Assembly (NCBI GenBank): GCA_963693285.1
Contig: OY848921.1
Coordinates: 186,001-250,000, forward strand
Origin: Xestospongia muta
Lineage: Eukaryota > Porifera > Demospongiae > Haplosclerida > Petrosiidae
Direction of reading: 5' to 3'
DNA: 64,000 nt
Shown piece after piece: positions 1-21,944 of this stretch; position 1 is the stretch's first letter; each line of letters starts with the position of its first letter. The notes under the pieces were generated by a model. That model searched no databases. It was not told the origin of the DNA and worked only from the letters and a program-made list of their open reading frames with translations. The translations under genes and the position numbers were made by a program.

Positions 1-3556
<3,556 letters not shown>

Positions 3557-4522
3557 TTTAACTTTTACAACACAGGAGTAGTAGAGGAAAATGTCATGAA
3601 ATAGTTCGTGACTCTTTGAGAGTTATGTACCAGCTAAACAATATTTTATGGAACTATTTGTCTTATGTATACAGTACTTAGATTTAAACTGAAATAAGTA
3701 TATATGTAAACACAATATGTATATATTATGATAAAGTAAATACAACATGTATATACAAATAATAAAAACATTTTATTTATGTTTGTTGATGTAAGGACAA
3801 CCATGTCGAATAAACTGAAACAAGGTACACATAATACATTGAACACACACAAATCCTCACAAAATGACTACGTAAGTAGTTTACTGTGTATCTTCTAAGT
3901 ATAGGCTGCTTAGTTAGGGATTTTGTATGGATTTTAATGTACAATAATGCATTATCTCTTGCTTTTGATATGGTTATCTCTATTTCATTGTTCTGCTAAT
4001 GATGGGTGTGGTCTCTCATCTTGAATCATTACTAAGGTTATAGCAATAAAAATTGTTGCCTTACATTTCTATTTTCTATAAATCAGTTTATTATAACATT
4101 GTGAAAAGTCAGTTATACACCTTGGTCTCATTAGCTACATTTTTATACACATCTGGGCTGTGGCCATTGACTTGTATAATCTATACATAGTCATTTATGT
4201 AGTAGTACTAGTATAGATAGATAATGAAAATCATATTATGTTGTCATATAACAACCTCACCAGTTTCTTATAGTATTACTGTAATATTGTTTTTATATTA
4301 ATCAATTTTACAATTATGATCATGTTGGCTAACTAAATTGACATCATATGTATCCTGATTTGCAATAAAAGACCAATTTAAAACGCTCACATGTACATAA
4401 GAATGCTTACTATATTATGTATTATAGTTATACATTCATTGAAATTGTATAGTTATGTACACAACAACTGCATGAATATGTTTTATACTAACTATATGTA
4501 TATATCAATGTTATACATTGTC
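3557..4522. other. Intergenic spacer between TPC copies A and B
   Basis: AT-rich spacer with no convincing gene. Near 3995-4040 it holds a ~40-base shard matching the exon 25 donor region of the TPC genes (GATGGGTGTGGTCTCTCA), a likely relic of another copy. The segment near 4230-4345 is similar to the 3' flanks of other copies (for example near 9165-9270 and 29560-29620), so the duplicated unit includes 3' flank. Confidence 0.6.
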
Positions 4523-8645
<4,123 letters not shown>

Positions 8646-9308
8646 TTTAACTTTTACAACACAGAAGTAGTAGAGGAAAATGTCATGAAATAGTTCCTGA
8701 CTCTTTGAGAGTTATGTACCAAGTAAACAATGTTTTGAACTAATTGCACATACTTATATATAATTATATATAAATAACACTTTTAAAATGTTATAAAATA
8801 AACATGGCATGTTTATTATGATAAAATAAACATGAAAGCATGAACAATAACAAACTTTAAAATGTTTATGAATGTAACAAGTCATTTGTAGAAGCTATAG
8901 AAGTTACATTTAAACCATGTGCTCAGTTATTGTTGATGAATAATAGTTATCAGTTACTTAGCTACAGCTATGGAGGAGGAGGGGCTAACATGATAACAAT
9001 GCATGTATTTCTTCTTAATTAATCCTACTAAGAACAAAACAATACAGACTACATCTTATTATATACAATAGACACTGTCTTGATCCAATATATTAATTGG
9101 TATTAGTGTTAGAAGTGTTAATATCAAAACTGCATCCTGTATTAGTACAGAGAGTAAAAACCTTCATATTATGTTGTCACATCTAGTTTGTTATGGTATT
9201 ACTGTAATATTGTCTTAAAATTAATTAATTTTACAATTATAATCATGTTATCTAACTACATTGACATCATATACTAACTAAACATATATATCAATGTTAT
9301 ACATTGTC
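8646..9308. other. Intergenic spacer between TPC copies B and C
   Basis: AT-rich spacer with no gene seen. The part nearest copy C (about 9165-9300) matches the 3' flank of copies A/B and F/G. The 5' flank of copy B would have to be here. Confidence 0.6.
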
Positions 9309-12306
9309 TTAACCCAGTATATAAAAGAATAATTTCTTTGTTTTTATCCATATATAGTGTGACACTTCTTTAAAGAAATTCCTTGGAGATTCATGATAAC
9401 TTGAGAACACATTTTCATGTGGTGTCTTTCGTTTTATATCATATTCTTCATTCCATTCCTATAATATATGGAGTATTGTAATATCTACTAATGATGGCTG
9501 TGGTCTCTCACCTTGAGTTCATTACTATATATAAACATTCTCAAGTCATCATTATTCATTAACCTCTTCCCATGGAACTCTCCTTTATATAACTAGTAAT
9601 AAACCAGTAATAACTATAATATTATAACTAATAACTCCACCTACTTTTATTGTGCGAGGTTGAACTGTTCTTTGTCGACGTAACCATTCATAAAATGACC
9701 ACTTCTTCTTTTTATGATAATTTAGAGTTTTATAAATTATTTTCTGCAAGTTCTGAACATCATCTTTACTTAACTTAATTCGAACTGCTTTTTTCAGTTC
9801 TATATAATTATATATACCAACTCATTTTGAAGTGGCATTTGTGGCTATTGTGGTAAATGTAAATTTCTGAATTATTCACTTATCATCAAAATATTGTCTA
9901 TAGAGTATCAATCCAAAAGTAGCTGGCTACTGATGGATATACAATAAATGTATAACTCTTGGAAATTAATGGATACCCTTGGATATTAATGGATACTCTT
10001 GGATATTGATGGATACTCTTGGATATTAATGGATACTCTTGGATATTAACAGAAGACTCTTGTATATCGAGTAAGTAGTTAGTATCCATCAATATCAATC
10101 ATATGTTACTAATATAGACACAGACAATCACTTGTACTATTATAGGTCTAAAACAATAGATTATTGTCTAGTGAATAATTAATTAATTTTTTTATACTAA
10201 ACATTATGTTATAATAACCTGAGGTTGCATTCTCCTGATCCTCACTGTCTAATTTAGCACTTTTTAATACCAATATACCAGATTCAAAGGCATCCACAAT
10301 ATAGACAATAGCTGTATTAACTACCAACTAAAAGAACCAGGTATAATCATTATATAATTTAATGGACAAATATTTACTGTTGAAGTGATCCAAAAAAAGA
10401 TAAAATAAATACGAGCAAATTGATTAGTGGTTGTTACAAAACCCTCCTACATTAAATTAGTCATGTGATTGTCACATGATATAACATCTTACCATTTGAA
10501 TAAACCAGTTATTAACAACCATTTCTTCATACAATGTCACTATAACAACATCATATTATAACAAGTCATATATTATAACTTGTCACTTACCATAACTCCG
10601 CCCAATATTGTCAAAGTTGTTAAGCCAATAAAGATTAGGATCATCCCGAATTGATCCATTATTTGAATAATATTGTCCAACACCATATGAAGCATTAACA
10701 CTATATAAACCACAATATTAATATATTATTATATTATTGTGGTTTTGTGGTTTATCTTACCAACATCCAGGAAAGACTCTGTTATCAGGACCACTAAATA
10801 TTTCCATACCAATAATGGAGTAGAAATAGAATACAATACCAAGTAATAATAACACACTAAATTAAATAAATAACACATTATCAATAATATATTAAAAGGA
10901 ATACCTCAACATTCTACTGGCTAGAACTGTTGTAATACGTATTAGAAAAAAGTAATTCTTTTTTAATCGAAGCAATCTAAAAATACATAATATTATATGA
11001 TGTAATAATGATAACATATTGTTTGATTACCTTAATAATTTAATTGGACGTATCATTGCCAGATATCTTATCCAAGTTATGTCTTTAATACTAACTTCAA
11101 CACAGAGACAAATAAAACTTCCCATTACAATAATAAAGTCCACCCTATCATTAAATATATAACAATAATACTATCTACTAACTACTTACAAATTTGACCA
11201 TTTTCTAAAATATTTAACATGACCATTTAAAAAAAGTTTTGTTAAGACTTCTATTACATAAACTAAATTAGAAAAATGAAGTATTTTATTATATGATATT
11301 GAACTGACTGAAATTGAATACAAATGATCCAGCTATTCCTTGTCTTGGAGCACAAAATTGATCTGATCTTGTCTCATTATCAATCTTCTCTTCTATTATG
11401 ACAAAACATTATATAGTGACATATAACACAACAAGATGTTACCACAATGTCTTTCATGAATTGCTATATATATCAGTAGATATAGTAGATTAGCAATTAC
11501 TATTATAGCTAATGAGAGATATGTATAAATATAGTTCTTATTAAGTCTGAACTTACTTATAACAATATCAAACAGCCAATGTCTTATTACATTATGTATT
11601 CCTAGAGAGACAAATATGAGTATATTTCTCAAATATTATTATAATTTACTGCATAAAACATTCTTAACATTTAGTGGTATCCTGTTGTTAGCTTCATACC
11701 AAGTTACTGCAACTCCTGATTCGTGAATCTAAACAATGACATCATAATGACATCACCACATCTTGTCAACTCACCAGTTGCCATTTCATGTTCTCTATTT
11801 CATAAAAATGACTAAATTCTTCCCACGAGAGATGACCATTGTTATCATGATATTGTAATGCTTTAAATATACACATAGACTCATGATCAGCTATAGAAAT
11901 ATTGTTATAAATATTTCATTAAATATTAACTAACATAATTTGGGATCATAAACTTTCATGAAGCACAGAAAATCCAATAAAGATACATATTCATTTTCTT
12001 TTTTGAGTATATCAAATGCTTGTAAGAGAGCTTCCCTTTAATGAAAACTAATATTAAATTGATAGTAAATTATGTAATGGTACCGTCTGTGAAGATATAT
12101 CTCTTTAAATTTCCCTTGTTCTGCAGCTTTAAATTTTGCAAACACTACAGCTAATAACTAACAGAGATTATTGATATATTATTATAATGAACTACTTACC
12201 ACATTAGAGAAATAATAAAATGTTATTAACATATAAACCATAAAGAATACAGGAGCTACTGGAGAGTTATAATAGGACTCCATGAATACATCTGGATGAC
12301 TATAGA

Positions 12307-12353
<47 letters not shown>

Positions 12354-12389
12354 GATTATTATTATTAAATAATAATTAATAATAATAAC

Positions 12390-12435
<46 letters not shown>

Positions 12436-14047
12436 TCAATAATAACTAACTTTGCTGTTGTTAATGTCACTAACATACTAATAACACTTCTTGGTAGATT
12501 ACTAAAGTACTTTATAGAAATAATAATATTAAAATATTTTTATTTACTAACTGTTGGATTAACTTGAGTGAACAAGAAGTAAGCTAAATGAGAGAGAAAT
12601 TGGAAGTAACCTTATACCACGACAATGGTTATTCACATTACATTACTATAATACACTAGTAGCAATCATCACACTGTTTCATTAAATATATACTGTATAT
12701 GTTTGAAGTCCATTATGCGTGAAGACTCTGTTTAGTTTATCATTAGTTAGATACAAGAATCTTCATGGATGCTGGGCCTGTGTATAAGGACTGTATTTAT
12801 ATATGATAGGGCAACTATACACATCATTTTTGGCAAAGTATTTATTGAAATACATGAATTGTCAATTCCATAGTAATTAGCAGACCAAACCATGTATTTG
12901 TTAAAATTATATTGTTATTATAGTGACTTGTTTTGCAATAAGCGATCATTTTCATCAAATCATTTTATGACATGTTTGTAAAAGAGACCACTGTTAAAAC
13001 ACCTCAAACAACAGTTTTTATACCATAAATAGTTGTGCATATACAGTAACTTGTTTGCACAAATTATGATTGGGTCACAAATGTTTTTAATGAAGTGTGA
13101 TCCTTTGTTGCAATCAGATTACATATAGATAACATACTTACCCATTAATGAAGAGACAGCTACTAAGAAGAAAAGCACAAACATTACATCAACAATATAC
13201 TTGAGACAAATAAAGATTTGACGTAAAACTCTAAACATAAAAATATTTCGTGTTCTCTCTCTCTCTCTCTTTCTCTTACCTTCTTACTCCAGACATGAGG
13301 TAATTGTCCAATAGTAGAAAAGGTCGCAGAGCACGAGTAAAACGAATATGTCGATTATTTGAAATGAGTATTATAAAAGCCTCAAAGTACATGATAATAA
13401 CTATAATAGTCTGTACAGATAGTAATCACATGATAACACTATTGTTTTAATAAACTCACTATTAAAGTAGCTCGACTTTTAAAATAATGTTTAGGTCCTA
13501 ACCAAATAAATTGTAATACCAAACTTAAGCAGAAGAAAGTCAACAGAACTAACTCTATTACTAAATGAACCTATGGGTATAAGATTGGTATTAGTATAAT
13601 GAATAAAAAGTAAAATTACTATTTCTTCAGTTGTTCCAATTTCATCAGTATATATTGATGGTTCTTCAACTACAGCCAAAATCATTAGTGCTAGTGAAGC
13701 TAACAGTACACTCCAATAAAAGATAGGATGATGAATTATCTTGTAAGTAATCTTGGAATACTTCTTGGTAGGTCGAGTTATAAATTTCTCATTCTGTCTC
13801 CCTTTTTTAACTAACAGTGCAGCTCTCTACAAGATCACACTAATATAAGAAACATTAGTTATGTACTATTATACCTTGTGGTTGTCAGTTGGTTCAATGT
13901 CTTCTAAACATAAACAACAATACTAACAACAACAATAAGAGAACTATAATCCTTACCATTATTTGATGCTTCTTCCATTGAAGTATAAATAGATGAGAAA
14001 GAGTTAGTGAGACTAACAGTGTTTTCTGTTTTTGAAACTAGTTCCAT
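9309..14047 (-). CDS. Two-pore channel copy C
   Basis: Full-length tandem TPC paralogue with the same exon order as copy B. The start codon at 14047 opens MELVSKTENTVSL; the last exon ends with the same ...ILG stop. Two introns are enlarged: the one after the VVNTAIVYIVDAF exon holds a ~400-base insertion with a 20-bp minisatellite (near 9955-10055), and the one after the IS5 exon holds ~340 bases (near 12800-13130) also found in copies D and F. It carries the TDEIGT variant of the IS1-S2 loop (no sequon) and the KKENE variant of the EF-hand exon, a combination unlike A, B, E, F or G. The exon before the microsatellite shares copy B's frame problem. Confidence 0.83.
9950..10060. repeat. 20-bp minisatellite in copy C intron
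   Basis: Tandem units of the form TGGATACTCTTGGATATTAA, about five copies, inside an insertion that replaces the usual short intron. A related array is in copy D near 15185-15325. A continuous reading frame across it is a by-product of the repeat. Confidence 0.85.
12305..12436. repeat. (ATT)n/(AAT)n microsatellite in copy C pore intron
   Basis: Interrupted ATT then AAT trinucleotide tracts in the pore I intron, at the same place as in every other copy. Confidence 0.95.
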
Positions 14048-14222
14048 TGTAACTTCTTACAACACAGAAGTAGTAGAGGAAAATGTTATGAAATAGTTCC
14101 TGACTCTTTGAGAGTTATGTACCAGCTAAACAATGTTTTATAACTAATAATTTAATAATTTTAATAATAATCATATATATGCTACTGAAATAACAAAAAT
14201 AACAAAGCTGTATATATAATAA

Positions 14223-14265
<43 letters not shown>

Positions 14266-14539
14266 TATGAGATTGATTGTATTTACAATAGTACATTAGT
14301 AATAAAAACAGTATTATCATTACTTTTTGACAAAAAATAAGTTTATAATTGTAATAACCAAATGAGAATTAAAACAACCATTATTTTTACAGTGTATAAT
14401 AATATAACAAAACATGATTTTCTTTTTAAATGAATCTACTATCATATACAATAGATACTGTCTTGATACAATATCATGTTAGCTAACTACATTGACATCA
14501 CATACTAACTATATGTATATATCAATGTTATACATTGTC
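14048..14539. other. Intergenic spacer between TPC copies C and D
   Basis: No gene. It contains an (AT)n tract at about 14229-14261 and is nearly identical to the D-E spacer at 17160-17560, showing that C and D arose with their 5' flanks. Confidence 0.7.
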
Positions 14540-15184
14540 TTAACCCAGTATATAAAAGAATAATTTCTTTGTTTTTATCCATATATACTGTGACACTTCT
14601 TTAAAGAAATTCCCTGGAGATTCACGATAACTTGAGAACACATTTTCATGTGGTGTCTTTCGTTTTATATCATATTCTTCATTCCATTCCTACAATATAT
14701 GGAGTATTGTAATATCTACTAATGATAGGTGTGGTCTCTTACCTTGAGCTCATTACTATATATAAACATTCTCAAGTTATCATTATTCATTAACCTCTTC
14801 CCACGGAACTCTCCTTTATATAACTAGTAATAAACCAGTAATAACTATAATATTATAACTAATAACTCCACCGACTTTTATTGTACAAGGTTGAACTGTT
14901 CTTTGTCAACGTAACCATTCATAAAATGACCACTTCTTCTTTTTATGATAATTTAGAGTTTTATAAACTATTTTCTGCAAGTTCTGAACATCATCTTTAC
15001 TTAATTTGATTTGAACTCTTTTTTTCAGTTCTATATAATTATATATACCAACTCATTTTGAAGTGTCATTTGTGGCTATTGTGGTAAATGTAAATTTCTG
15101 AATTATTCACTTATCATCAAAATATTGTCTATAGAGTATCAATCCAAAAGTAGCTGGCTACTGATGGATATACAATAAATGTAT

Positions 15185-15325
15185 AACTCTTGGATATTGA
15201 TGGTACTCTTGGATATTGATGGATACCCTTTGATATTAATCGATACTCTTGGATATTAATGATATGCTTGGATATTGATGGATACTCTTGGATATTAATG
15301 GATACTCTTGGATATTAACAGAAGA
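15185..15325. repeat. 20-bp minisatellite in copy D
   Basis: Seven or so degenerate units of GGATATTGATGGATACTCTT, homologous to the array in copy C. Confidence 0.85.
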
Positions 15326-15445
15326 CTCTTGTATATCGAGTAAGTAGTTACAATATCACTATCAAAACATCATATTATAACAAGTCATATATTATAACTT
15401 GTCACTTACCATAACTCCATGAATACATCTGGATGACTATAGAAT

Positions 15446-15456
15446 TGTTATTATTA

Positions 15457-15496
<40 letters not shown>
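15446..15496. repeat. (ATT)n microsatellite in copy D pore intron
   Basis: About 50 bases of ATT repeats, one of the shorter alleles among the copies. Confidence 0.93.
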
Positions 15497-15497
<1 letters not shown>

Positions 15498-17101
15498 AAC
15501 TAACTTTGATGTTGTTAATGTCACTAACATACTAATAACACTTCTTGGTAGATTACTAAAGTACTTTATAGAAAATAAAAATATTAAAATATTTTTATTT
15601 ACTAACTGTTGGATTAACTTGAGTGAAGAAAAAATAAGCTAAAGGAGAGAGAAATTAGAAGCAACCATATACCATAACAATGGATATTTACATTACATTA
15701 CTATAATACATTAGTAGCAATCATCACACTGTTTCACTAAATATATACTGTATATGTTTGAAGTCCATTAGGCCTATGCATGAAGACTCTGTTTAGTTTA
15801 TCATTAGTTAGATACAAGAATCTTCATGGATGCTGAGCCAGTGTATAAGGACTGTATTTATATACGATAGGACAACTATACACATCATTTTGGCAAAGTA
15901 TTTATTAAAAGACATGAATTGTACTGTCAATTCCATAGTAATTAGTAGACCAAACCATGTATTTGTTAAAATTATATTGTTATTATATGTGACTTGTTTT
16001 GCAATAAGCGATCACTTCCATCAAATCATTTTATGACATGTTTGTAAAAGAGACCACTGTTAAAACACCTCAAACAACAGTTTTTATACCATAAATAGTT
16101 GTGCATATATAGTAACTTGTTTGCACAAATTATCATCAGGTCACAAATGTTTTAATGAAGTGTGATCCTTTGTTGCAATCAGATTACATATAAATCACAT
16201 ACTTACCAATTAATGAAGAGACTGCTACTAAGAAGAAAAGGACAAACATTACATCAACAATTTACTTGAGACAAATAAAGATTTGACATAAAACTCTAAA
16301 CATTAAAATATTTCATGTTTTCTCTCTCTCTTTTTCTTACCTTCTTACTCCAGACATGAGGTAATTGTCCAATAGTAGAAAAGGTCGCAAACCATGAATA
16401 AAACGAATATGTCGATTATTTGAAATGAGTATTATAAAAGCCTCCAAGTACATGATAATAACTATAATAGTCTGTACAGATAGTAATCACATGATAACAC
16501 TATTGTTTTAATAAACTCACTATTAAAGTAGCTCGACTTTTAAAATAATGTTTAGGTCCTAACCAAATAAATCGTAATACCAAACTGAAGCAGAAGAAAG
16601 TCAACAGAACTAACTCTATTACTAAATGAACCTATGGGTATAAGATTGGAATTAGTATAATGAATAAAAAGGAAAATTACTATTTCTTCAGCTGTTCCAA
16701 TTTCATTAGTATATATTGATGGTTCTTCAACTACAGCCAAAATCATTAGTACTAGTGAAGCTAACAGTACACTCCAATAAAAGATAGGATGATGAATTAT
16801 CTTGTAAGCAATCTTGGAATACTTCTTGGTAGGTCGAGTTATAAATTTCTCATTCTGTCTCCCTTCTTTAACTAACAGTGCAGCTCTCTACAAGATCACA
16901 CTAATATAAGAAACATTAGTTGTTATACCTTGTGGTTGTCAGTTGGTTCAATGTCTTCTAAACATAAACAACAATACTAACAACAACAATAAGAGAACTA
17001 TAATCCTTACCATTATTTGATGCTTCTTCCATTGAAGTATAAATAACTGAGAAAGAGTTAGTGAGACTAACAATGTCTTCTGTTATTGAAACTAGTTCCA
17101 T

Positions 17102-17275
17102 TTTAACTTTTACAAGACAGGAGTAGTAGAGGAAAATGTCATGAAATAGTTCCTGACTCTTTGAGAATTATGTACCAACTAAACAATGTTTTATAACTAA
17201 TAATTTAATAATTTTAATAATAATCATATATATGCTACTGAAATAACAAAAATAACAAAGCTGTATATATAATAA

Positions 17276-17338
<63 letters not shown>

Positions 17339-17612
17339 TATGAGATTGATTGTAGTTACAATAGTACATTAGTAATAAAAACAGTATTATCATTACTTTT
17401 TGACAAAAATAAGTTTATAATTGTAATAACCAAATGAGAATTAAAACAACCATTATTTTTTACAGTGTATACTAATATAACAAAGCATGTTTTTCTTTTT
17501 AAATGACACCACTATCATATACAATAGACACTGTCTTGATACAATATCATGTTAGCTAACTACATTGACATCATATACTAACTATATGTATATATCAATG
17601 TTATACATTGTC
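17102..17612. other. Intergenic spacer between TPC copies D and E
   Basis: No gene. It contains an (AT)n tract at about 17279-17333. It is near-identical to the C-D spacer apart from the dinucleotide length. Confidence 0.7.
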
Positions 17613-20230
17613 TTAACCCAGTATATAAAAGAATAATTTCTTTGTTTTTATCCATATATAGTGTGACACTTCTTTAAAGAAATTCCTTGGAGATTCACGA
17701 TAACTTGAGAACACATTTTCATGTGGTGTCTTTCGTTTTATATCATATTCTTCATTCCATTCCTACAATATATGGAGTATTGTAATATCTACTAATGATG
17801 GGTGTGGTCTCTCACCTTGAGTTCATTACTATATATAAACATTCTCAAGTCGTCATTATTCATTAACCTCTTCCCACGGAACTCTCCTTTATATAACTAG
17901 TAATAAACCAGTAATAACTATAATATTATAACTAATAACTCCACCTACTTTTATTGTACGAGGTTGAACTGTTTTTTGTCGACGTAACCATTCATAAAAT
18001 GACCACTTCTTCTTTTTATGATAATTTAGAGTTTTATAAATTATTTTCTGCAAGTTCTGAACATCATCTTTACTTAACTTGATTTTAACTACTTTCTTCA
18101 GTTCTATATACAAAAATTAACATAATATGTACCAAGTTATTATAATTACCTGAGGTTGCATTATCCTGATCCTCACTGTCTAATTTAGCACTTTTTAATA
18201 CCAATATACCAGATTCAAAGGCATCCACAATATAGACAATAGCTGTATTAACTACCAACTAAAAGAACCAGGTATAATCATTATATAATTTAATGGACAA
18301 ATATTTACTGTTGAAGTGATCCAAAAAAAGATAAAATAAATACGAGCAAATTGATTAGTGGTTGTTACAAAACCCTCCTACATTAAATTAGTCATGTGAT
18401 TGTCACATGATATCACATCTTACCATTTGAATGAACCAGTTATTAACAACCATTTCTTCATACAATGTCACTATAATAACATCATATTATAACAAGTCAT
18501 ATATTATAACTTGTCACTTACCATAACTCCGCCCAATATTGTCAAAGTTATTAAGCCAATAGAGATTAGCATTATCCCGAATTGATCCATTATTTGAATA
18601 ATATTGTCCAACACCATATGAAGCATTAACACTATATAAACCACAATATTAATATATTATTATATTATTGTGGTTTATCTTACCAACATCCAGGAAATAC
18701 TCTGTTATCAGGACCACTAAATATTTCCATACCAATAATGGAGTAGAAATAGAAGACAATACCAAGTAATAATAACACACTAAATTAAATAAATAACACA
18801 TTATCATTAATATATTAAAAGGAATACCTCAACATTCTACTGGCTAGAACTGTTGTAATACGTATTAGAAAAAAGTAATTCTTTTTTAATCGAAGCAATC
18901 TAAAAATACATAATATTATATGATGTAATAATGATAACATATTGTTTGATTACCTTAATAATTTAATTGGACGTACTATTGCCAGATATCTTATCCAAGT
19001 TATGTGATTAAAAATATCTTCAACACAGAGACAAATAAAACTTCCCATTACAATAATAAAGTCCACCCTATCATTAAATATATAACAATAATACTATCTA
19101 CTAACTACTTACAAATTTGACCATTTTCTAAAATATTTAACATGACCATTCAAAAAAAGTTTTGTTAAGACTTCTATTACATAAACTAAATGAGAAAAAT
19201 GAAGTATTTTATTATATGATATTGAACTGACTGAAATTGAACACAAATGATCCAGCTATTCCTTGTCTTGGAGCACAAAATTGATCTGATATTGTCTCAT
19301 TATCAATGTTCTCTTCTATTATGACAAAACATTATATAGTGACATATTACACAACAAGATATTACCACAATGTCTTTCATGAATTGCTATATATATCAGT
19401 AGATATAGTAGATTAGCAATTACTATTATAGCTAATGAGAGATATGTATAAATATAGTTCTTATTAAGTCTGAACATACTTATAACAATATCAAACAGCC
19501 AATGTCTTATTACATTATGTATTCCTAGAGAGACAAATATGAGTATATTTCTCAAATATTATTATCATTTACTGCATAAAACAATCTTAACATTTAGTGG
19601 TATCCTGTTGTTAGCTTCATACCAAGTTACTGCAACTCCTGATTCGTGAATCTAAACAACGACATCATAATGACATCACCACATCTTGTCAACTCACAAG
19701 CTGCCATTTCAAGTTCTCTATTTCATAAAAATGACTAAATTCTTCCCACGAGAGATGACCATTCTTATCATGATATTGTAATGCTTTAAATATACACATA
19801 GACTCATGATCAGCTATAGAAATATTATTATAAATATTTCATTAAATATTAACTAACATAATTTGGGATCATAAACTTTCATGAAGCACAGAAAATCCAG
19901 TGGAGATATACACTCGTCTTCATCTTTAAGTTTATCAAATGCTTGTAAGAGAGCCTCCCTTTAATTAAAACTGATATTAAATTGATAGTAAATTATGTAA
20001 TGGTACCGTCTGTGAAGATAGATCTTTTTAAATTTCCCTTGTTCTGCAGCTTTAAATTTTGCAAAGACTACAGCTAATAACTAACAGAGATTATTGATAT
20101 ATTATTATAATGAACTACTTACCACATTAGAGAAATAATAAAATGTTATTAACATATAAACCATAAAGAATATAGGAGCTACTGGAGAGTTATAATAGGA
20201 CTCCATGAATACATCTGGATGACTATAGAA

Positions 20231-20271
<41 letters not shown>

Positions 20272-21886
20272 AAAAACTAACTTTGCTGTTGTTAAAGTCA
20301 CTAACATACTAATAACACTTCTTGGTAGATTACCAAAGTACTTGATAGAAAATAAAAATGTTACTAATCTCAACAAAATATTTGTTAACTTACTGTTGGA
20401 TTATTTCCAATAAACAAAAAGTATGCTAAAGAGAGATATAGTGATTAGAAGTAATGACATACTTACCCATTAATGAAGAGATAGCTACTAAGAAGAAAAG
20501 TACAAACATTACATCAACAATATACTTGAGACAAATAAAGATTTGACGCAAAACTCTAGAGAAAAATAATTAATTTCACACACACACACACACACACACA
20601 TTAATCATATTCATTAACAACAAAGCCATGATAATAATTTATGATAACTATACACATGAAAAAGACATTCTACACACAAGGTGAGTGATCCTAGATGTTT
20701 AGATATGATACAATAACTCACAAATACTCTAGTGTATAACTATAGGCCAATATATCATATGATAGTAGACTTATTCTGCTGTTTTTGATGTAAAGTGATA
20801 GTTTCTTAATGTACTAGCTTTCAAAACCTGGGTTAGACAAAGAGGAGTTGGACCCAAAAAGGTTTTAACAACCATTTCTTATACTCAAGGCCAGACTGTC
20901 TGCTCTGAGTAACAATGTTATTGTTGTACCTCATGCACGACAAGTTGTCTGTGGGATGTGCTGGTGTGTCAACCAGTTTACACAAGAGAATAATGCTTAA
21001 AATGTATAATAAATTTACCAAAAAATTAGTTTATCTTTAGTAATTCAATTACTTTATACAAAAACACTTTCTCTAACCTTCTTACTCCAGACATGAGGTG
21101 ATTGTCCAATAGTAGAAAAACTCGTAGACCACGAGTAAAACGAACATGCCGATTATTTGAAATGAGTATTATCAAAGCCTCCAAGTACATGATAATAACT
21201 ATAATAGTCTGTACAGATAGTAATCACATGATAACACTATTGTTTTAATAAACTCACTATTAAAGTAGCTCGACTTTTAAAATAATGTTTAGGTCCTAAC
21301 CAAGTAAATCGTAATACCAAATTGAAGCAGAAGAAAGTCAACAGTACTAACTCTATTACTAAATGAATCTATGAGTATAAAATTGGTATTAGTATAATGA
21401 ATAAAAAGGAAAATTACTATTTCTTCAGCTTTTCCAATTTCATCAGTATATATTGATGGTTCTTCAACTACAGCCAAAATCATTACTGCTAGTGAAGCTA
21501 ACAGTACACTCCAATAAAAGATAGGATGATGAATTATCTTGTAAGCAATCTTGGAATACTTCTTGTTAGGTCGAGTTATAAATTTCTCATTCTGTCTCCC
21601 TTCTTTAACTAACAGTGCAGCTCTCTACAAGATCACACTAATATAAGAAACATTAGTTGTGTGTGCTACTATACCTTGTGGTTGACAGTTGGTTCAATAT
21701 TTCGTTTTTGTTCTAAGCACACGTTTAGCAAGTAACTATCACAACTGATACTTCATGATTAGTTTACTCACCTTGTTTACTCGATGCTTCCATTGAAGAA
21801 TAAAATGATGTTAGACTATAAGAGCCTGCAGCTCCACCATTTACCATGTCTACTAATGGAAACTCCGCTTCTGCTCTTGTTGCCAT
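17613..21886 (-). CDS. Two-pore channel copy E, alternative N terminus
   Basis: Full-length TPC paralogue of the second subtype. The start at 21886 opens MATRAEAEFPLVDMVNGG, unlike the MELVS... start of A-D and F, then rejoins at FYSSMEAS. All 26 exons follow, including an in-frame exon before the microsatellite intron (VTFLFSIKYFGNLPRS), so E has no obvious defect. It carries the TDEIG loop variant and the KDEDE EF-hand variant. The intron between the IS4 and IS5 exons is long (about 20560-21078, with a CA repeat near 20577-20600). The IIS3-S4 linker (CVEDIFNHITW) differs from every other copy. It is divergently paired with an M20 gene whose ATG is 58 bases away, so a shared promoter is likely. 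Confidence 0.87.
20231..20272. repeat. (ATT)n microsatellite in copy E pore intron
   Basis: Short (~40 base) ATT tract in the pore I intron. Confidence 0.93.
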
Positions 21887-21944
21887 TATTACTTCTGTCT
21901 AGCTGCAACCCTTTTAAAAATGGGGGTGTGGCTGAGTGACAAGT
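21887..21944. promoter_or_regulatory. Putative bidirectional promoter, TPC copy E / M20 gene
   Basis: Only 58 bases separate the two divergent start codons. It contains GGGGGTGTGG. The same arrangement recurs between copy G and the intact M20 gene, which supports a shared promoter. Confidence 0.5.

Larger units (their letters stand above)
14540..17101 (-). pseudogene. Two-pore channel copy D, internally deleted
   Basis: A TPC copy with most of repeat II missing. Reading from the start codon at 17101, exons 1-7 are recognisable (VSD I, GVRRVLRQ linker, pore helix I). Exon 8 then breaks after ...HPDVFME and is joined to the last bases and donor of exon 20, and a second break joins filter II intron sequence to the minisatellite insertion, so exons 9-23 are gone. 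The last three exons survive. The fused exon 8/20 keeps a usable donor, but splicing into the surviving exon 24 makes a stop codon at the junction. The maximal product is a repeat-I fragment ending in pore I without IS6. Most likely a pseudogene. Confidence 0.8.
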
